From Tetrastigma voinierianum (Eukaryota > Streptophyta > Magnoliopsida > Vitales > Vitaceae), in assembly GCA_016808115.1 (NCBI GenBank), contig JAEQBH010000646.1, forward strand, positions 1,612,001-1,676,000: a stretch of 64,000 nucleotides of DNA. Direction: 5' to 3'. The position numbers were made by a program, and so were the translations under genes. The notes below the pieces were generated by a model. The model did no database searches. It worked only from the letters and a program-made list of their open reading frames with translations, and was not told the DNA's origin. Positions 47,724 to 59,739 of this stretch are shown in pieces (the stretch's first letter is position 1; each line of letters starts with the position of its first letter).

Positions 47724-50448
47724 TTAAGCCAGGAATGGAAAGCAAATAAGGTAATTCAACTGGGATCAAAAGTTGACTCAGAATTTCTTTCAAAACCTTG
47801 ACGAACCGGATGCACCCTTCCTAGTGACAGAAATCGGGCCGGTAACCCACAGCAACCTCCCCAGCCCAAGCTCGACCGGATCACAAGTTACCACGGTTAA
47901 GCCGCAAAACGCTGGAAACTCGTATTGGAAAACGTGGGTTATAAAATTTTTCACTTTTCTATCAAAATCACACCTTTAGATTTAATAAAAATCCGGCAGC
48001 ATAACGACTGCACGGTGGTCAAGCCCAAAATACAAAATCACCTGTATAAAAAAAAAAAAAAATACACTCCCAATGTTTTCCAAATGTCCAATTATTAATA
48101 AAGGACCCCGGGTCCTCATCAAAACAGCAAGATACGAATCAATCAAACATAATTTCAGCAACCTGCTTTTTCAAACCATGCATGTATTATTTTACAAACG
48201 ATATTTCATATATACAAAATGCCACATTTTAACTTTTTACTATTTTTAATTTACACCTTATCTTATATATAATCACAACACAGCCATTTAGGACTCGAGG
48301 ATCCCTGGAGTTGTCTTTTGGTTTCAACACCCGCACTGAAAATTATTTTAAAAACAAAAACCTGTGAGCCAAACTGCCTTTGAGCACTTATAAGTTCTAA
48401 ATGCTATATTCAACAGAAAATTCTCCTAATAGCAAAAATCAGATGTAAATGAATAAACTGCTTTATGAGAAACCGGAAGTTTTGCTATGAAAACCATTTA
48501 AACCGTGTTGAAAACTAGTTTTGTCAAAACCGCTCAAAACTATTTCACAAAACCGCCGCTGGTGGTTAATATCCGAAAGTGCTATACCGAAATCAAGTAC
48601 CAACCAATATGGCCCATTTCCAAATACCCTGGCGATGCCACCTGAACCTCTGAATCCGACATCTGTGAGTGAACCCGAAACACCCGGCTAAGATGGTCCC
48701 GGCAGAACACCTGCTGGATCTCTATAACATAATGGAACCTCAGAACCAAAATGCCCGGTGATGAAACCTCGAAACCAACACCTCATCACCATGTACTAAG
48801 TCAACGCGCTAAATATATACCCCGAATGTGCAGAGGGCGACTCACTATATATATTCTAGATCTAACCCCCAATTGCCGACCAGACAATATAGTTAGTCAT
48901 AATATCCCATAACCTTGCTATGCACAATCCGAAATACATCCGACCGAAAACCGAGTCAGGCCATCTAGGGTTTTGCTAAACCAGCCAAACTGCTTCTTTA
49001 AATACCGAAATCGAACTTTTCACGAAAGTATAACAATTGGGAGGTAAAAAATGCTTTATAAATTTATATTTTCAAAGCACTTTACAAACTTGTAATTTAA
49101 ACACTTTCGTTTTAGAAAAGGATTTTGAGTACTCACATTTTTCCTCGACTCACCCTTTTCAAATCTTGTCAAGCACCTAGATTCTTTCGTCGATGCTCAA
49201 ATCGCCTACACAATTCATTTAGTCTACGAAATGCTCCCCGCTTTAACGCTTTAACCATAAAACATACACAGGGTCAGCGATTTACATCGAACGAACTCGA
49301 TTTCTCCTAACAAACTCACGTGCTAGTCCCCATCTCGATACTGACATCGATAATAAGGGATGAAATTGACCAAAATGTCCATACACATTAAATGCCCCAT
49401 AAAACTATCCGCTTTAGCAAACTTTGACTCAAGGGACTTTCCATAGAGTCTAAAATTCAAACATTTATGAAAATTCTTATTCGACTCTGTCTCGACTTTC
49501 ATACTCCCGGGAATTTCAACCCGAACTGGTCCGAAATGGGCCCCGAATCTGTAGCCCCGACCGGGTCCGAACACAAATTCCAAAATTTCCTAAAATTCTA
49601 AACCCGCCTAAAATCTCCTCGGGATCCAAGTTTACGACCTTTCACGACCTCTAAGAAAATTTCAAGCCATTATATAACATTTAGGCTCGAAATAACACAA
49701 GTAGACAAATTTTCTACCTATTAAAGTTTGACAAAAGGCTAAGATATTGGTACCTATGCGTAGCTCTTGTCGCGTCTACCAATTTTGCCTTCTGCTCTGA
49801 CGAAAACCTAACGTCCGATTTCCGTAAATCTGAGAAAGAAACAAGGAAAAAATATAAAAATAAAAATATCGCTCTCTCGGCGCTCTCCTCTGCCGTCCGT
49901 CTGCTTATGTTCGAGTTCCTCCCTTTTTGATTATTATGTTTCTTTTTTATTTTTTTAATTATTATTCTTATTATTTTTATTTAGATAACTAATTTTTACT
50001 TGGCTCCCATTCTGCCCTCGTTTTGTCCCTAAAAATTTTATTTCTTTCAGCCTAATTTTTATTTTAAATGAAATTTTAACTTAAGACATTTCTCGACTTC
50101 CTCGAGATTTTTGTAAAAATCTCGGTCCCCAAGTCCCCGACGATTTATCACCCAGAATTCAGAAATATTCTGATCGGCTCCCGTAATTTGACTTGGTAAT
50201 TTTCTAGTCACTAGGATTTCGCGAGATCGAATTTAACGTCCAATCTGCTTTCACATCCGGGAGATCTAGAGAATTTTCTAGCTCTCGAACCATTATGGTA
50301 CTATTATTATTATTATCCTTTAAAATTTCATAATTGGAATTTCACCTCCACTTCTCCTTTAATTGCAAAGTGCCACAATTTTTTGAAAACTTTATAATTT
50401 CAATTTAAAACAACTTTCAAAATTCTATTATGACATTAAATAATTAAG
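47722..50448 (-). repeat. LTR-like insert in chromovirus E integrase
   Basis: 2.7 kb of noncoding sequence separating two integrase parts. It is flanked by a seven-base direct repeat AATTAAG (47722-47728 and 50442-50448). Internal similarity to solo LTR B is visible: GTACCTATGC followed by TCTGACGAAAACC near 49751-49812 against 30064-30115, and a GAGATCTAGA.AATT string near the right end. No TG/CA ends are evident, so this is a probable solo LTR or fragment rather than a certain one. Confidence 0.55.
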
Positions 50449-50715
50449 GAAGCTCTGTGCACATATCGTTACACACACGCACACCATCTCTGGATCTGGT
50501 GTTATAAACCGTGGATTGCGGTCGGACACTATCGATAATGGAATCCCATGCAATCTGACAATTTCACTCACATAAAGTTCCGCTAGACGATCCATAGTGT
50601 AGTCAAGTCGGACCGATAGGAAGTGAGCAAACTTGGTCAATATGTTCACAATTATCCAAATTGCATCATATTTCCTTAAGGTGTGGGGAAAACTGGATAT
50701 GAAATCCATAGTAAT
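50449..50715 (-). pseudogene. integrase catalytic core of chromovirus E
   Basis: Minus-strand reading begins MDFISSFPHTLRKYDAIW, then IIVNILTKFAHFLSV, DYTMDRLAELYVSEIVRLHG and SIVSDRNPRF. The second catalytic Asp (SDR) is kept. The first is Asn (codon at 50644-50646), where the family has Asp in VD-x-LTK. The third acidic segment is missing at the right border of the insert. The upstream codons (WDNIT) are on the other side of LTR D, next to 54520. Inactive. Confidence 0.8.
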
Positions 50716-51593
50716 TGTAGCGACCCCCAAGCCCGGTCCGACCCAAATGGCTAGTCCGAACCGAAACCCGGGGACGCTCGTTAAATTTTTTTTATTTACC
50801 ATTTTATTTAAATTTTCCTTTTCAAAAATGTCGCGACCCGAATCCCCGACCCTACCCGAATGGCGGGTCCGAACCGGAGCTCGGTTTACTCCGAACGTTT
50901 TTTATTTTTATTTTATCAAAACATTTTATTTATGTCTTTTCATTTTAGGGTTCTCATATACACGGAAGTATTTTCAAATGGTAGGCCCATAAACATTTAC
51001 ATTTATACAAACACAGTAACATTAAGGCATATCTATGCCTTTACAAAATGATAAACAAAACATTAGTTCTCAAGGCTCAACGCTTTTGTTTACAAATGTC
51101 ACATGTTCAAAAGAAATGAAATGATATGGCGGTATATAATTTATACGTCAAGTAACTTTGTCAATGACTCTACGCCTTCTTGTTCTTGGCCTTTCCTATT
51201 CACTGATATCCAAGATAGTTGTAACAACCACACGCTAAGCATTTTCATGCTTAGTGGTTCTTATAGCGCCTATTCCAATGTTCAATTTAACTTGACATGC
51301 ATTAACATTAAACCATGCTTCTTATATCCAAACATACTCATGCTATTCATTTTCGCATGCTTTCATTTTACAAATCATTTATCATGTCATAACATGCATA
51401 TTCAATGCAATAATTCAATTCACAATTCAATTTATGAGATTTAAGCATATACATAAAATCCCATTTACACTCGTCCAAGTTGGTTCTCTCACCTTGAATA
51501 TTTAATTCACATTCGTGACGGATTCCGTTTGATGAATCTCGTCATTTTTATCATTCAGTAATGCATTTACACATTTAACAATTCAGTCTCCCA

Positions 51594-51820
51594 TCACGAC
51601 GTGATACCGCTTTGGTACCCCCGGTTACGTGGTATCACTTTAAATGCCATACCCATCATGACGATGCCGATTGGCGATCCCGCCAAGTGGGGACATTTCT
51701 TCAATGTCATACACCATCGCGACGGACGCCGATTGCGCATCCCACAAGTGGGACATTGACAATTTCGGTGCCTTCATGATGATGTCGACGGTGGTCTCCG
51801 CCAAAGTGCTTCATTCGGTA
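51594..51820 (-). repeat. Tandem array, unit about 61 bp (4 copies), in LTR D
   Basis: Units start with CATC(A/G)(C/T)GACG-like words at about 51594, 51655, 51717 and 51776 and share GATCCCGCCAAGTGGGACATT-type text. It occupies the same relative position as the 104-bp array in the other LTRs. Confidence 0.75.
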
Positions 51821-52327
51821 TATCGATTCAAGTCACATGTCGGGCAATTGACCGATTCGCTTGCTGTCTGATTTATCATTATATTCATTCGGTTTTCAAC
51901 ATTTCAAATTTATTTGGTAAACTACCAAAACACTTGAAATAAGAATAAGGTCAGGGAACAAACTAATTATCGATCCCTTTTCTCTTTCGCTACCAGTCCT
52001 AGGCCAGGTTGTTGTCTTCACCCGCACCTAGTAAAATACAAATTTTCACGGTAGTTAAACAATAATCATACTAACGAATACCGCCGAGGTAATGGTACAT
52101 TTTCCACTTAGTCTCATTCTTATTTGAACCCCTATCAATCGTTTCTGGTACGATGAGTGCCTAAACACTCATGCCATACCTAATAAATCGCCTTATGGTT
52201 TAGCTTAATTTTACAGTTAATTACGTATTTCTATAGTCCGATATCTGATTCTTGCATTTGTGTGAACAAACAGGAACGGGCGGTTTTTGAGAGATCATTT
52301 TGGAGCAGAGCTGTATGCGTAGTTACG

Positions 52328-52475
52328 TGGAATGTCGCAACGTCCCAACATCGCGACGTCCCAACGTCGTGATGTCCCAGCGTCGCGACGTTGGGTCAAC
52401 GAGAATGGAAGTCAATAAGCAGCAAACGTCGCGACGTTGCAACGTCGCGACGTCAGCGTGATTTTTTGCCTCACC
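52328..52475. repeat. CAACGTCGCGACGTT palindrome cluster in LTR D
   Basis: Seven or so copies of GTCGCGACGT-like words (CAACATCGCGACGTCC, CAACGTCGTGATGTCC and others) separated by a few bases. Each is nearly self-complementary. Confidence 0.85.
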
Positions 52476-54516
52476 ATCATTAAAAGCAAAAGGGACCAGA
52501 AAACGAGGGATATCGAGGAACGCACGGACGAGGACACGGAAAGCAGAGCGGCAGCGAACGAGATCATTGGAGAAGACAGTGTTTTTTTGTATTTTCTTCC
52601 TTCCTGAAATACTGTGGATGTTTTATAGATTGATTATGTGTATAACTAAGTCCAAAATATGTTCTGGGGATTCACTTCTAAATATTTTGTTGAACCCCGC
52701 ACTGGCCGCATGGATTAAATTTTTGGATTTTTATATTATTCAGCTATTTATGACTCATAAGATTCGTCTATATCTCGTGATTTACACACATGTGGATGTC
52801 CGACAACATTGGCATGTTTTTGCTGGGTATCCGAGATCGAGAGATGAGGATGCCTAGGGATCTAAATAGAACTACTGGGTCAATCTCTAAATAGAGATAT
52901 CCCTGATCCCGAGGGTGGCGTATTAAGGTTAGAACATTTTAAGAGCTCTTGAGCACTGTCATAGAGATACAATCAACCTTGCTACGAGATAGGCGGATGG
53001 TTCCCGAGAGTGGTATCCCTGTAGGCACGATCACCCCACATCACAAGTCATGAATAAACCTACAGTAATTTCTCTAGGTAGTAATCCATCAGAAGTGGCA
53101 GGGGGAGACAGAGCCCTAGTCTCCACAACATAGTAATTTCCTCAGATAAATAAGTAGTTCAATCTCACACATTAGATACTTTGTCACTCAAAGCTTACGT
53201 CCAGATAATATTCAAAGGCTAAAATCAGTAGTCAACGCACTTATCCCCGTGGATCGATATCCGTACCTTAGGGTAATAATCAGATACTTTGATACGGCCA
53301 CACTTGCGCACATGTTTACACATTTTACACACTCACGCTGCTTATCAGGTCCCTAAACACGGCAGAATACGTGACTTAATCTGCGGCAAAAATATGTCAA
53401 ATTAAGGTTGCTGGAAGCAGTGGTACATTTTTCACTTAGTCTCATTCTTATTTGAACCCCCATTAATCGTTTCTTAGGGTCCCTAAACAATCGGTGTATG
53501 AATACGGGACTTAATGGTGCAAAAATATGTCAAATTAAGGTTGTTGGAAACAAAGTGGTACCAGAGCTCACTTTGACCGGTACCAAGCACTCACCTCATT
53601 GCCGTTGGCACCTGGGTATTCTGCCTATCGCATCATGGGCAATCTAAGATTTCACTTTTTGGTACCAAGACTAATATGCGATTTTGCCTAGAAATGCTCT
53701 GGGTTTTGCATTTTCATCCATTTTCTTCAATAAACCTTCTCTCCAATTCATATCCCATATCAAAAATCCACCATGGAATCCACCCAAAACAACTCCAAAA
53801 GTGGTTTAGAATCAATGAAACCCTTTTTCTTGGGTTAGGGCTTTTTCCCCCAATATCAAAATCATAAAGAGGAAGTTGTGGTTTGATTTTTCTTACCTTA
53901 TCTCTTCAAATCTCCTCGAGGTCGTTTGATCTCTTTGAGCAAGAAATGGGAAGCAAACCCAACCAAAACCACTCCTTCTCACAAACCCTAGCTTTTCTCC
54001 CCCTCTTCTCCTCTCCTTCTCTCAAAAACGGGTTTGCTCAAAAAGTGAGCTCCCAAAGACCACTTTTGGTCTTTTAAAATCCCACTTAAGTGTAAGGCCA
54101 TGTTTGGCCTTCCACCCTATTCTCATTTCTCATTTCTCATTTTTTCCTTTTTGGTCTTCAATTCTTTATTTCCATAAGGCCTTGTTTGGCCTTTAACTCA
54201 TTTTTCATTTAAGTCTCTTATTATTCCACTTTGGCCATTCATTTATCATAAAATTCACTTAGACATTTATTCATTATAACAATTGACCCTTAGGTCCTTA
54301 TTTTACAAATTTCTACATTTGCCCTTTTTCACTTGGGTTATTCCCGAGTTCATTCACTTTCTCAATTTAGCATATAATATTCAATCATATGCTCACACTT
54401 TCAATTCACATTTTACAATTCTATCAATTTATCAAATTTCCTGAAACCCAAGTTTGACTCAATTCATACTCTATATAATAAAATTTATTATAAAATTCTA
54501 TGGCATTGGGGCGCAT

Positions 54517-55273
54517 GCAATGTTATCCCACTTCCATTGGGGAATTGGAAGGGGATTCAATAAACCAGATGGTACTTAGTGTTCAACCTTTACTTGCTGA
54601 CACGTCAGACAATTAGACACGTACTCAAAAATGTCCTTTTTCATCCCTCGCCACCGATAATACTGTTTCATATCCTAGTACATTTTATTTCCTCCAGGGT
54701 GCATGGTGAAGACAGTATTGTGGCTTTCATATAATATTTTCTTTCTCAAATCCATACAATTTGGTACACATAATTTGCTCTTGTATAACAAACCTCCACT
54801 TGCATCTATGGCATAATCAGTCTTGTCTCCAGTACTGACTAACTGCACTATCTCTTGTAACTTGGCATCATCTTTCTGAGCATTTACTATCATTTGCTTC
54901 AAATCCAGTATAACACTCAATTGAGCCAACAAGGCTCCATTAGAATCAAGTCTCCAATCATAATCTTTCAAAGTCAAAGCAGAAATCATTTTCCTACTTA
55001 AGGCATCCGCCACTACATTTGCTTTCCGGGGTGGTAATCAATTATACAATCATAGTCTTTAAATTATTCCAACCACCGACATTGCCTCAAGTTCAAATCT
55101 TTTTGAGTTAGCAAATATTTCAAACTCTTGTGATTAGTAAAAATTCTACATTTTTCTCCATATAAATAGTGTCGCCAAATTTTCAAAGCGAACACTACAG
55201 CTGCTAACTCCAAATCATGAGTGGGATAGTTTTGTTCATGTGATTTCAACTGTCTGGAAACATAAGCCACCAC
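54517..55273 (-). pseudogene. RNase H and integrase zinc domain of chromovirus E
   Basis: Minus-strand pieces: 55064-55273 has VAYVSRQLKSHEQNYPTHDL, ELAAVVFALKIWRHYLYG and FTNHKSLKYLLTQKDLNLRQ, the usual RNase H tail (family Asp is Asn in TNHKS). 54675-55013 has MADALSRK, a linker, then KILYESHNTVFTMHPGGNKM, which is the first half of the integrase HHCC domain. After a stop the sequence continues towards 54520, where LTR D cuts at a WDN-type string. Clearly part of pol, frame broken at least twice. Confidence 0.8.
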
Positions 55274-55343
55274 TTTCCCTGAACATCTTCAGATCAATAC
55301 ATCAAAACCTATCCTCAAGCATCATTGCAATATAGTATATTCC

Positions 55344-56274
55344 CTAATTCAAGTAGGCTGAATCCACCAATGGTGCTTCAACCAGTATTTCTTTTAACCT
55401 TTCAAAGCTGGATTGGCACTTAGCATCCCACTCAAACTTCACTCCTTTCTGGAGTAATCTTGTAAGTGAGGATGCTATAACTGAAAATCCTTGTACAAAT
55501 CTTCGATAATAACTAGCCAAACCTAAGAAACTTCTCACCTCGGTCACATTTCGAAGAGGTTTCCAATTCATGATTGCTTCAATTTTCACTAGGTCCACTC
55601 TAATACCTTCCGTGATATAATGATATAACCAGGGAATGACACTCCTTAAGCCAAAAGTCACATTAACTTAACTTAAACAACTAATTTCTCTCTCAAAGTT
55701 TGCAATACTATCCTCAAATGGTGTTCCATGTTCCTGCGGCACTTAGAATACACTAGGATGTCATCAATAAATACCACAAATAAATTGATCCAATAAGTGG
55801 AAAACCCTATTCTTCAAGTCCATAAATGCAGCCGGAGCATTGGTTAACCCAAATGGCATTACTAAAAACTCATAATGGCCATAATGGGTTCTAAAAGTTG
55901 TTTTCGGGACATCAACCTCTTTTACCCGGAGTTGATAATATCTCGATCGCAAGTCTATCTTCGAAAAGACACTTGCTCCTTTCAATTGATCAAATAAATC
56001 CTTTATTCTTGGCAAATGATACTTATTCTTAATTGTCACTTTGTTTATTCTTGGGTGAGTCATCTGAAGAGTGCATGCTTTCTTCTTAACAAATAAAAGC
56101 CAGGCGCACCCTGAGGTGAGACAGCAGATTAGAATGAGCCCACTTATCCAGTTCCGGTAGTTGAGGTCTTAAGCTCTTCCGGAGTTCAGTTGGAGCCATG
56201 CCGGTGGCGGGTAAGATTGCCCTCCCGAAATAGGAGTCATTCTGTTCTACTTCAATAGAAGTCTTGTAACATAA
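55344..56274 (-). pseudogene. reverse transcriptase of chromovirus E
   Basis: Order on the minus strand: a MAPTELRKSL-like approach (about 56195), INKVTIKNKYHLPRIKDLFD and KGASVFSKIDLRSRYYQLRV (55764-56063), FLVMPFGLTNAPAAFMDLKN, then FVVFIDDILVY with FIDD at 55760-55771 reached by a frameshift. The connection domain at 55344-55661 has EAIMNWKPLRNVTEVRSFLG, LASYYRRFVQGFS and LLQKGVKFEWDAKCQSSFER. Upstream coding is cut at 56275 by LTR F. Well preserved in parts but non-functional. Confidence 0.85.
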
Positions 56275-56617
56275 ATATACCTAATAGTTTCGGACATGTT
56301 TGGATATAAATAAAGGAATTAGAAATATGAATTTTCGGGAAATAAAACGAGAAACCCGGAATTTGTATAGGATAAAACAAGGGTTAATATGTAATTTGCC
56401 AAAAAGGGACATAGAAGTCATAAGATAAGAAGGCTATGGGTTAAAATAGAAATGTGTCTAACTTGATTTGCAAAAAGAGGAACTTAAGGACTAAAAGTGA
56501 AATAAAATGAAAGCTTAACCCAAAAATGGGTTTTTAGGATAAACATGGCTGAGAGAGATCTTTGATTTAGGGCAAATTTGGTCTCATTTTGGGGAGAGAC
56601 GACCAGCCAGAGAAAGG

Positions 56618-56680
56618 GGGAAGAAGAAGAAGAAGAAGAAGAAGGGAAGGAGAAGAAGAAGAAGAAGGAAGAAGAAACCA
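56618..56680 (+). repeat. GAA tract in LTR F
   Basis: (GAA)n-rich purine run, equivalent to 4890-4966. Confidence 0.85.
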
Positions 56681-57201
56681 AGTTTAAGGTATGGATACAT
56701 GTTTTGAGTTGTATGGAACTACCTTGGATGTAAGGATTTCTTGTTTGGAATATGATCTTTCTAGGGTTTTGTTAGGATTTCATCATAACCCTAGATTTCT
56801 TGAAAGTAGGGTTGGTAAAACCCTAAATGGTACAAGAAGATTATGGAATCCTCCCTTTGAGGTTGGATTCATGGTTTAATTCTGCGATAATGGAGTTTGG
56901 GTTTAGAACAAGCCTAACTAATCTTTATGTTTGGTTTATGTATGGGCATGACCCATATTAGAGTTGTTTTGGGAGTAATTCATGATAGGTTTTTGAAGTA
57001 AGATAAGTATTGAAAGATGATTTGAGTAGAATAGAGGTTACAAGATGAATATGGAGTGGTTTTGATGAGTGTATTGAGTATTGAGTTGGTTTGGGTGGAA
57101 ATATATGGAAAAATGGGAGAAAAACCACCATTTCTAGGCATTTTCGAGGTTTGAGTGCGGTACTGGCAGTGTGATATCGGTTGCCACATGTGCAGTCCCG
57201 A

Positions 57202-57237
57202 TCGGTACCGGTATCGAAAAGTCGGTACCTGGTACCC
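57202..57237. repeat. Paired GGTACC palindromes in LTR F
   Basis: TCGGTACCGGTATCGA and TCGGTACCTGGTACCC with a short spacer. The second palindrome has an inserted T. Counterpart of 5548-5582. Confidence 0.8.
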
Positions 57238-57829
57238 AATGTTCTGTTTTGGACCAGCGTTAGTGTTTTGGCCAATAGCAGTGGAATTTTAACTATGGGT
57301 TAAGTGATTCGAGTGCGGTTAAACTAGCCTTAAGGAGAAGCAAGTCTTCTGAAATAGGTATCTTTAAATTCGACCCATTGTGAAGTCCTTTCAAGTGGAA
57401 GTACATGTTCGAAACAAATTTACAGTTGTTTTAACATAGAGTAGTCCCGGTTGTTTAGGACATATCTTGAGTTTCGGTGCTCCGATTTAGGTGATTCCAG
57501 TTGGAGAAGAACCCTTATCACCTTAGTTTCAAATGAGTACAAAGAACCAGTGTCAGGTATGGAGTTAAGACCCTTGAAAATGAGTATTTCAAATTGTCCC
57601 TAGTGTAATATGGGCAAACTGATTAGTTTGGCATGAAGATGCCATAACTTGAGTTTGGATGATTGATTGGAATGATTCGATTTCGTAAAGTAGATTCATA
57701 GAGAACGAGAATACATGAATGATGTGTGAATACACTGGAATGTCTGCAATACCAGTATGTGAAATGCCATATGTAGCAGGGTGAAGCAGGGAAAATAGGA
57801 AATGCAATATGTATAGATGTGTTCATAGA

Positions 57830-59739
57830 GATGAAAATAATGCGTATCTAATTGGATTTCGACTTGATCTGTCCCGGTCGGCTTGAGTAGAAAAATCCGT
57901 TTACTGGATAATGGATATGGATATGAATAAAATCCGATTTTTTGAATGGATATGGATTGGATGGATTTGGCGGATCGGGTCAAGTATGTCTGATCAGGCA
58001 GAACGTGTGGATGTCAGTCGATTCACTGCGATACAAACACTGCGTATATATAATATAGATCCATATACAATTATGTAATTGGCAATTAATGTATTAATAT
58101 ATTTATATACGACAAATTTATAATTGTCAATATAGAGTATAGTTTTTTTTTTTTTTTATAGAATATGAATTAATTGTAATTTGTAATAACACTATAAAAT
58201 ATGATATATGATCTCACATTACTAATTCCAAATATTTAATTGACTAATTTTTTTAAAATCTAATTAGTAAAGTTAGAAATGAATACTAAAAATGTAATAA
58301 TGTAAACTGAGCCTACGCAATAACATTATAAATTATAAATCTAGTCTAGTGTAATTTGTAAACCCTAACGTAACATGCTAACAAGCCTAACTTCTTAACC
58401 TGATGAAGCTCTGAAGCCTATAACACCTGAATACTAATTGATAAGCCTCATACAGTCATATTGATCCATGTCTTCATTATCCTTCCAGCGTGGAATTTGG
58501 ACATATCTCTTCAAGATGTTTGAGCTTTGTACGTTCTTGGAATCACCCGAGTAGACTTGATAGTGACGATGCTGAGAAAGCCCTCCGTTGTATAAATTAA
58601 AACTTATGTGACTCTTTAAACTCTTTAAAGCCAAGTGACGGCGTTCTTTGAATGGCCAAGACTCTATGCCTTGCGATGGCATTTAGCTAATTAATCTCCT
58701 CTTGAAGCGAGAGAAAGCACGACAGTGATCTTACGGGCTGCTTGGATTTTAGTCACTAAATCCTAACCTTAATGGTAACACCACAAATTCTAATTCTAAT
58801 ATTGTAAATTTTAATTTTAACACTTAAAATCCTAATCAAACATCGCTAACCCTAACTCTAATACATCCAAGTATAAATCTTAATCTAATACCACAAATTT
58901 TAATCCCTAATATAAATTTTAAGTTTTTTAACTATAACTGCAGAAGACCTGTCCAATCATCATAAACCATAACCTAGTATAATCTCATTTAAAAGCCACA
59001 ACCTACTATGATTCCGTTTAAAAGCGAAAAGCCCAGCCCATAACACTATCATGGGCTATTTTCACCTGATTATGAGAACCCGATTATTGAATTAAGGAAT
59101 TGGGAAACCTCTTCATCTTCCCTCCTTCGTGCCTTTCTCCTCTTCATCTTCTCTCCTTCGCCTTTGTCGTGCTTCTCTTCTTCGGCATTACATGCTCCCT
59201 TACAGTCGCGTCTTGACTCTTCGTTCACATGCATCCAGAGTGTGCTCCTCTACCTTGTGCTCTCTCCTCTCTGGTAATGTGTTTTCGACTTTTTTTTTGT
59301 TCATGAAGATCAGATCGTGAATTAGGACTGTCTCTTGTTCTTCCTTTAATTTTTTTTCTGCTCGTGAAAATCATATCAAAAATTATGTTTTGTGCTTTAC
59401 ATTTATTAGGTAATTTAATTTTCTTATTTTCCTTGAATTTTATTTGTCCTGTCGTTGTGGGTTTAATTAGGTTATATTTGAAATAAGACTGATATGTTTA
59501 CCTGTATTTTGCATGAACCACTATACTAGTTCTAGAAAATTCCCATTTGCTGGAATACGACAGAAGTAGTTGAACTATTATTGAAGCCTAAAGGTGCATA
59601 GGATTAAAGATAAATAGATTACTTTAATGATCGGTTATATGGCTCTATGATTTTTATTTTAGGCGATTACAACTTATTTAGAATAGCATACACTAAGGCA
59701 TAAGCATGTTTGATTGTGGTCTCTTTTTTTATAGAATAT
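57830..59739. other. 5' noncoding part of hAT-1
   Basis: Subterminal GGATAT repeats, AT-rich sequence, a stretch of degenerate AACCCTAA-like words (58770-58920) and a pyrimidine-rich segment (59110-59280) that may be the first exon or leader. No protein homology seen. Confidence 0.4.

Larger units (their letters stand above)
50716..54516 (-). repeat. LTR D (solo), splits chromovirus E integrase
   Basis: About 3.8 kb from TGTAGCGACCCCCAAGCCCG to about GGCATTGGGGCGCA. The start matches C's LTR at 17748 (TGTGGCGACCCCCGAGCCCG). Candidate target copies are GTAAT (50711-50715) and GCAAT (54517-54521). Contents are a four-unit array (51594-51820), a GTCGCGACGTT cluster (52328-52475), a duplicated 45-base segment, the palindrome pair (53555-53586) and a CTT tract (about 53985-54020). 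No element interior belongs to it. Confidence 0.75.

Noticed and set aside
52567..52857. 96-codon open frame in LTR D
   Set aside because: No recognised motif and located within the LTR insert block.
58770..58920. Telomere-like CCCTAA/AACCCTAA words
   Set aside because: Only degenerate, unevenly spaced ACCCTAA-like words inside hAT-1; not a telomeric repeat tract.
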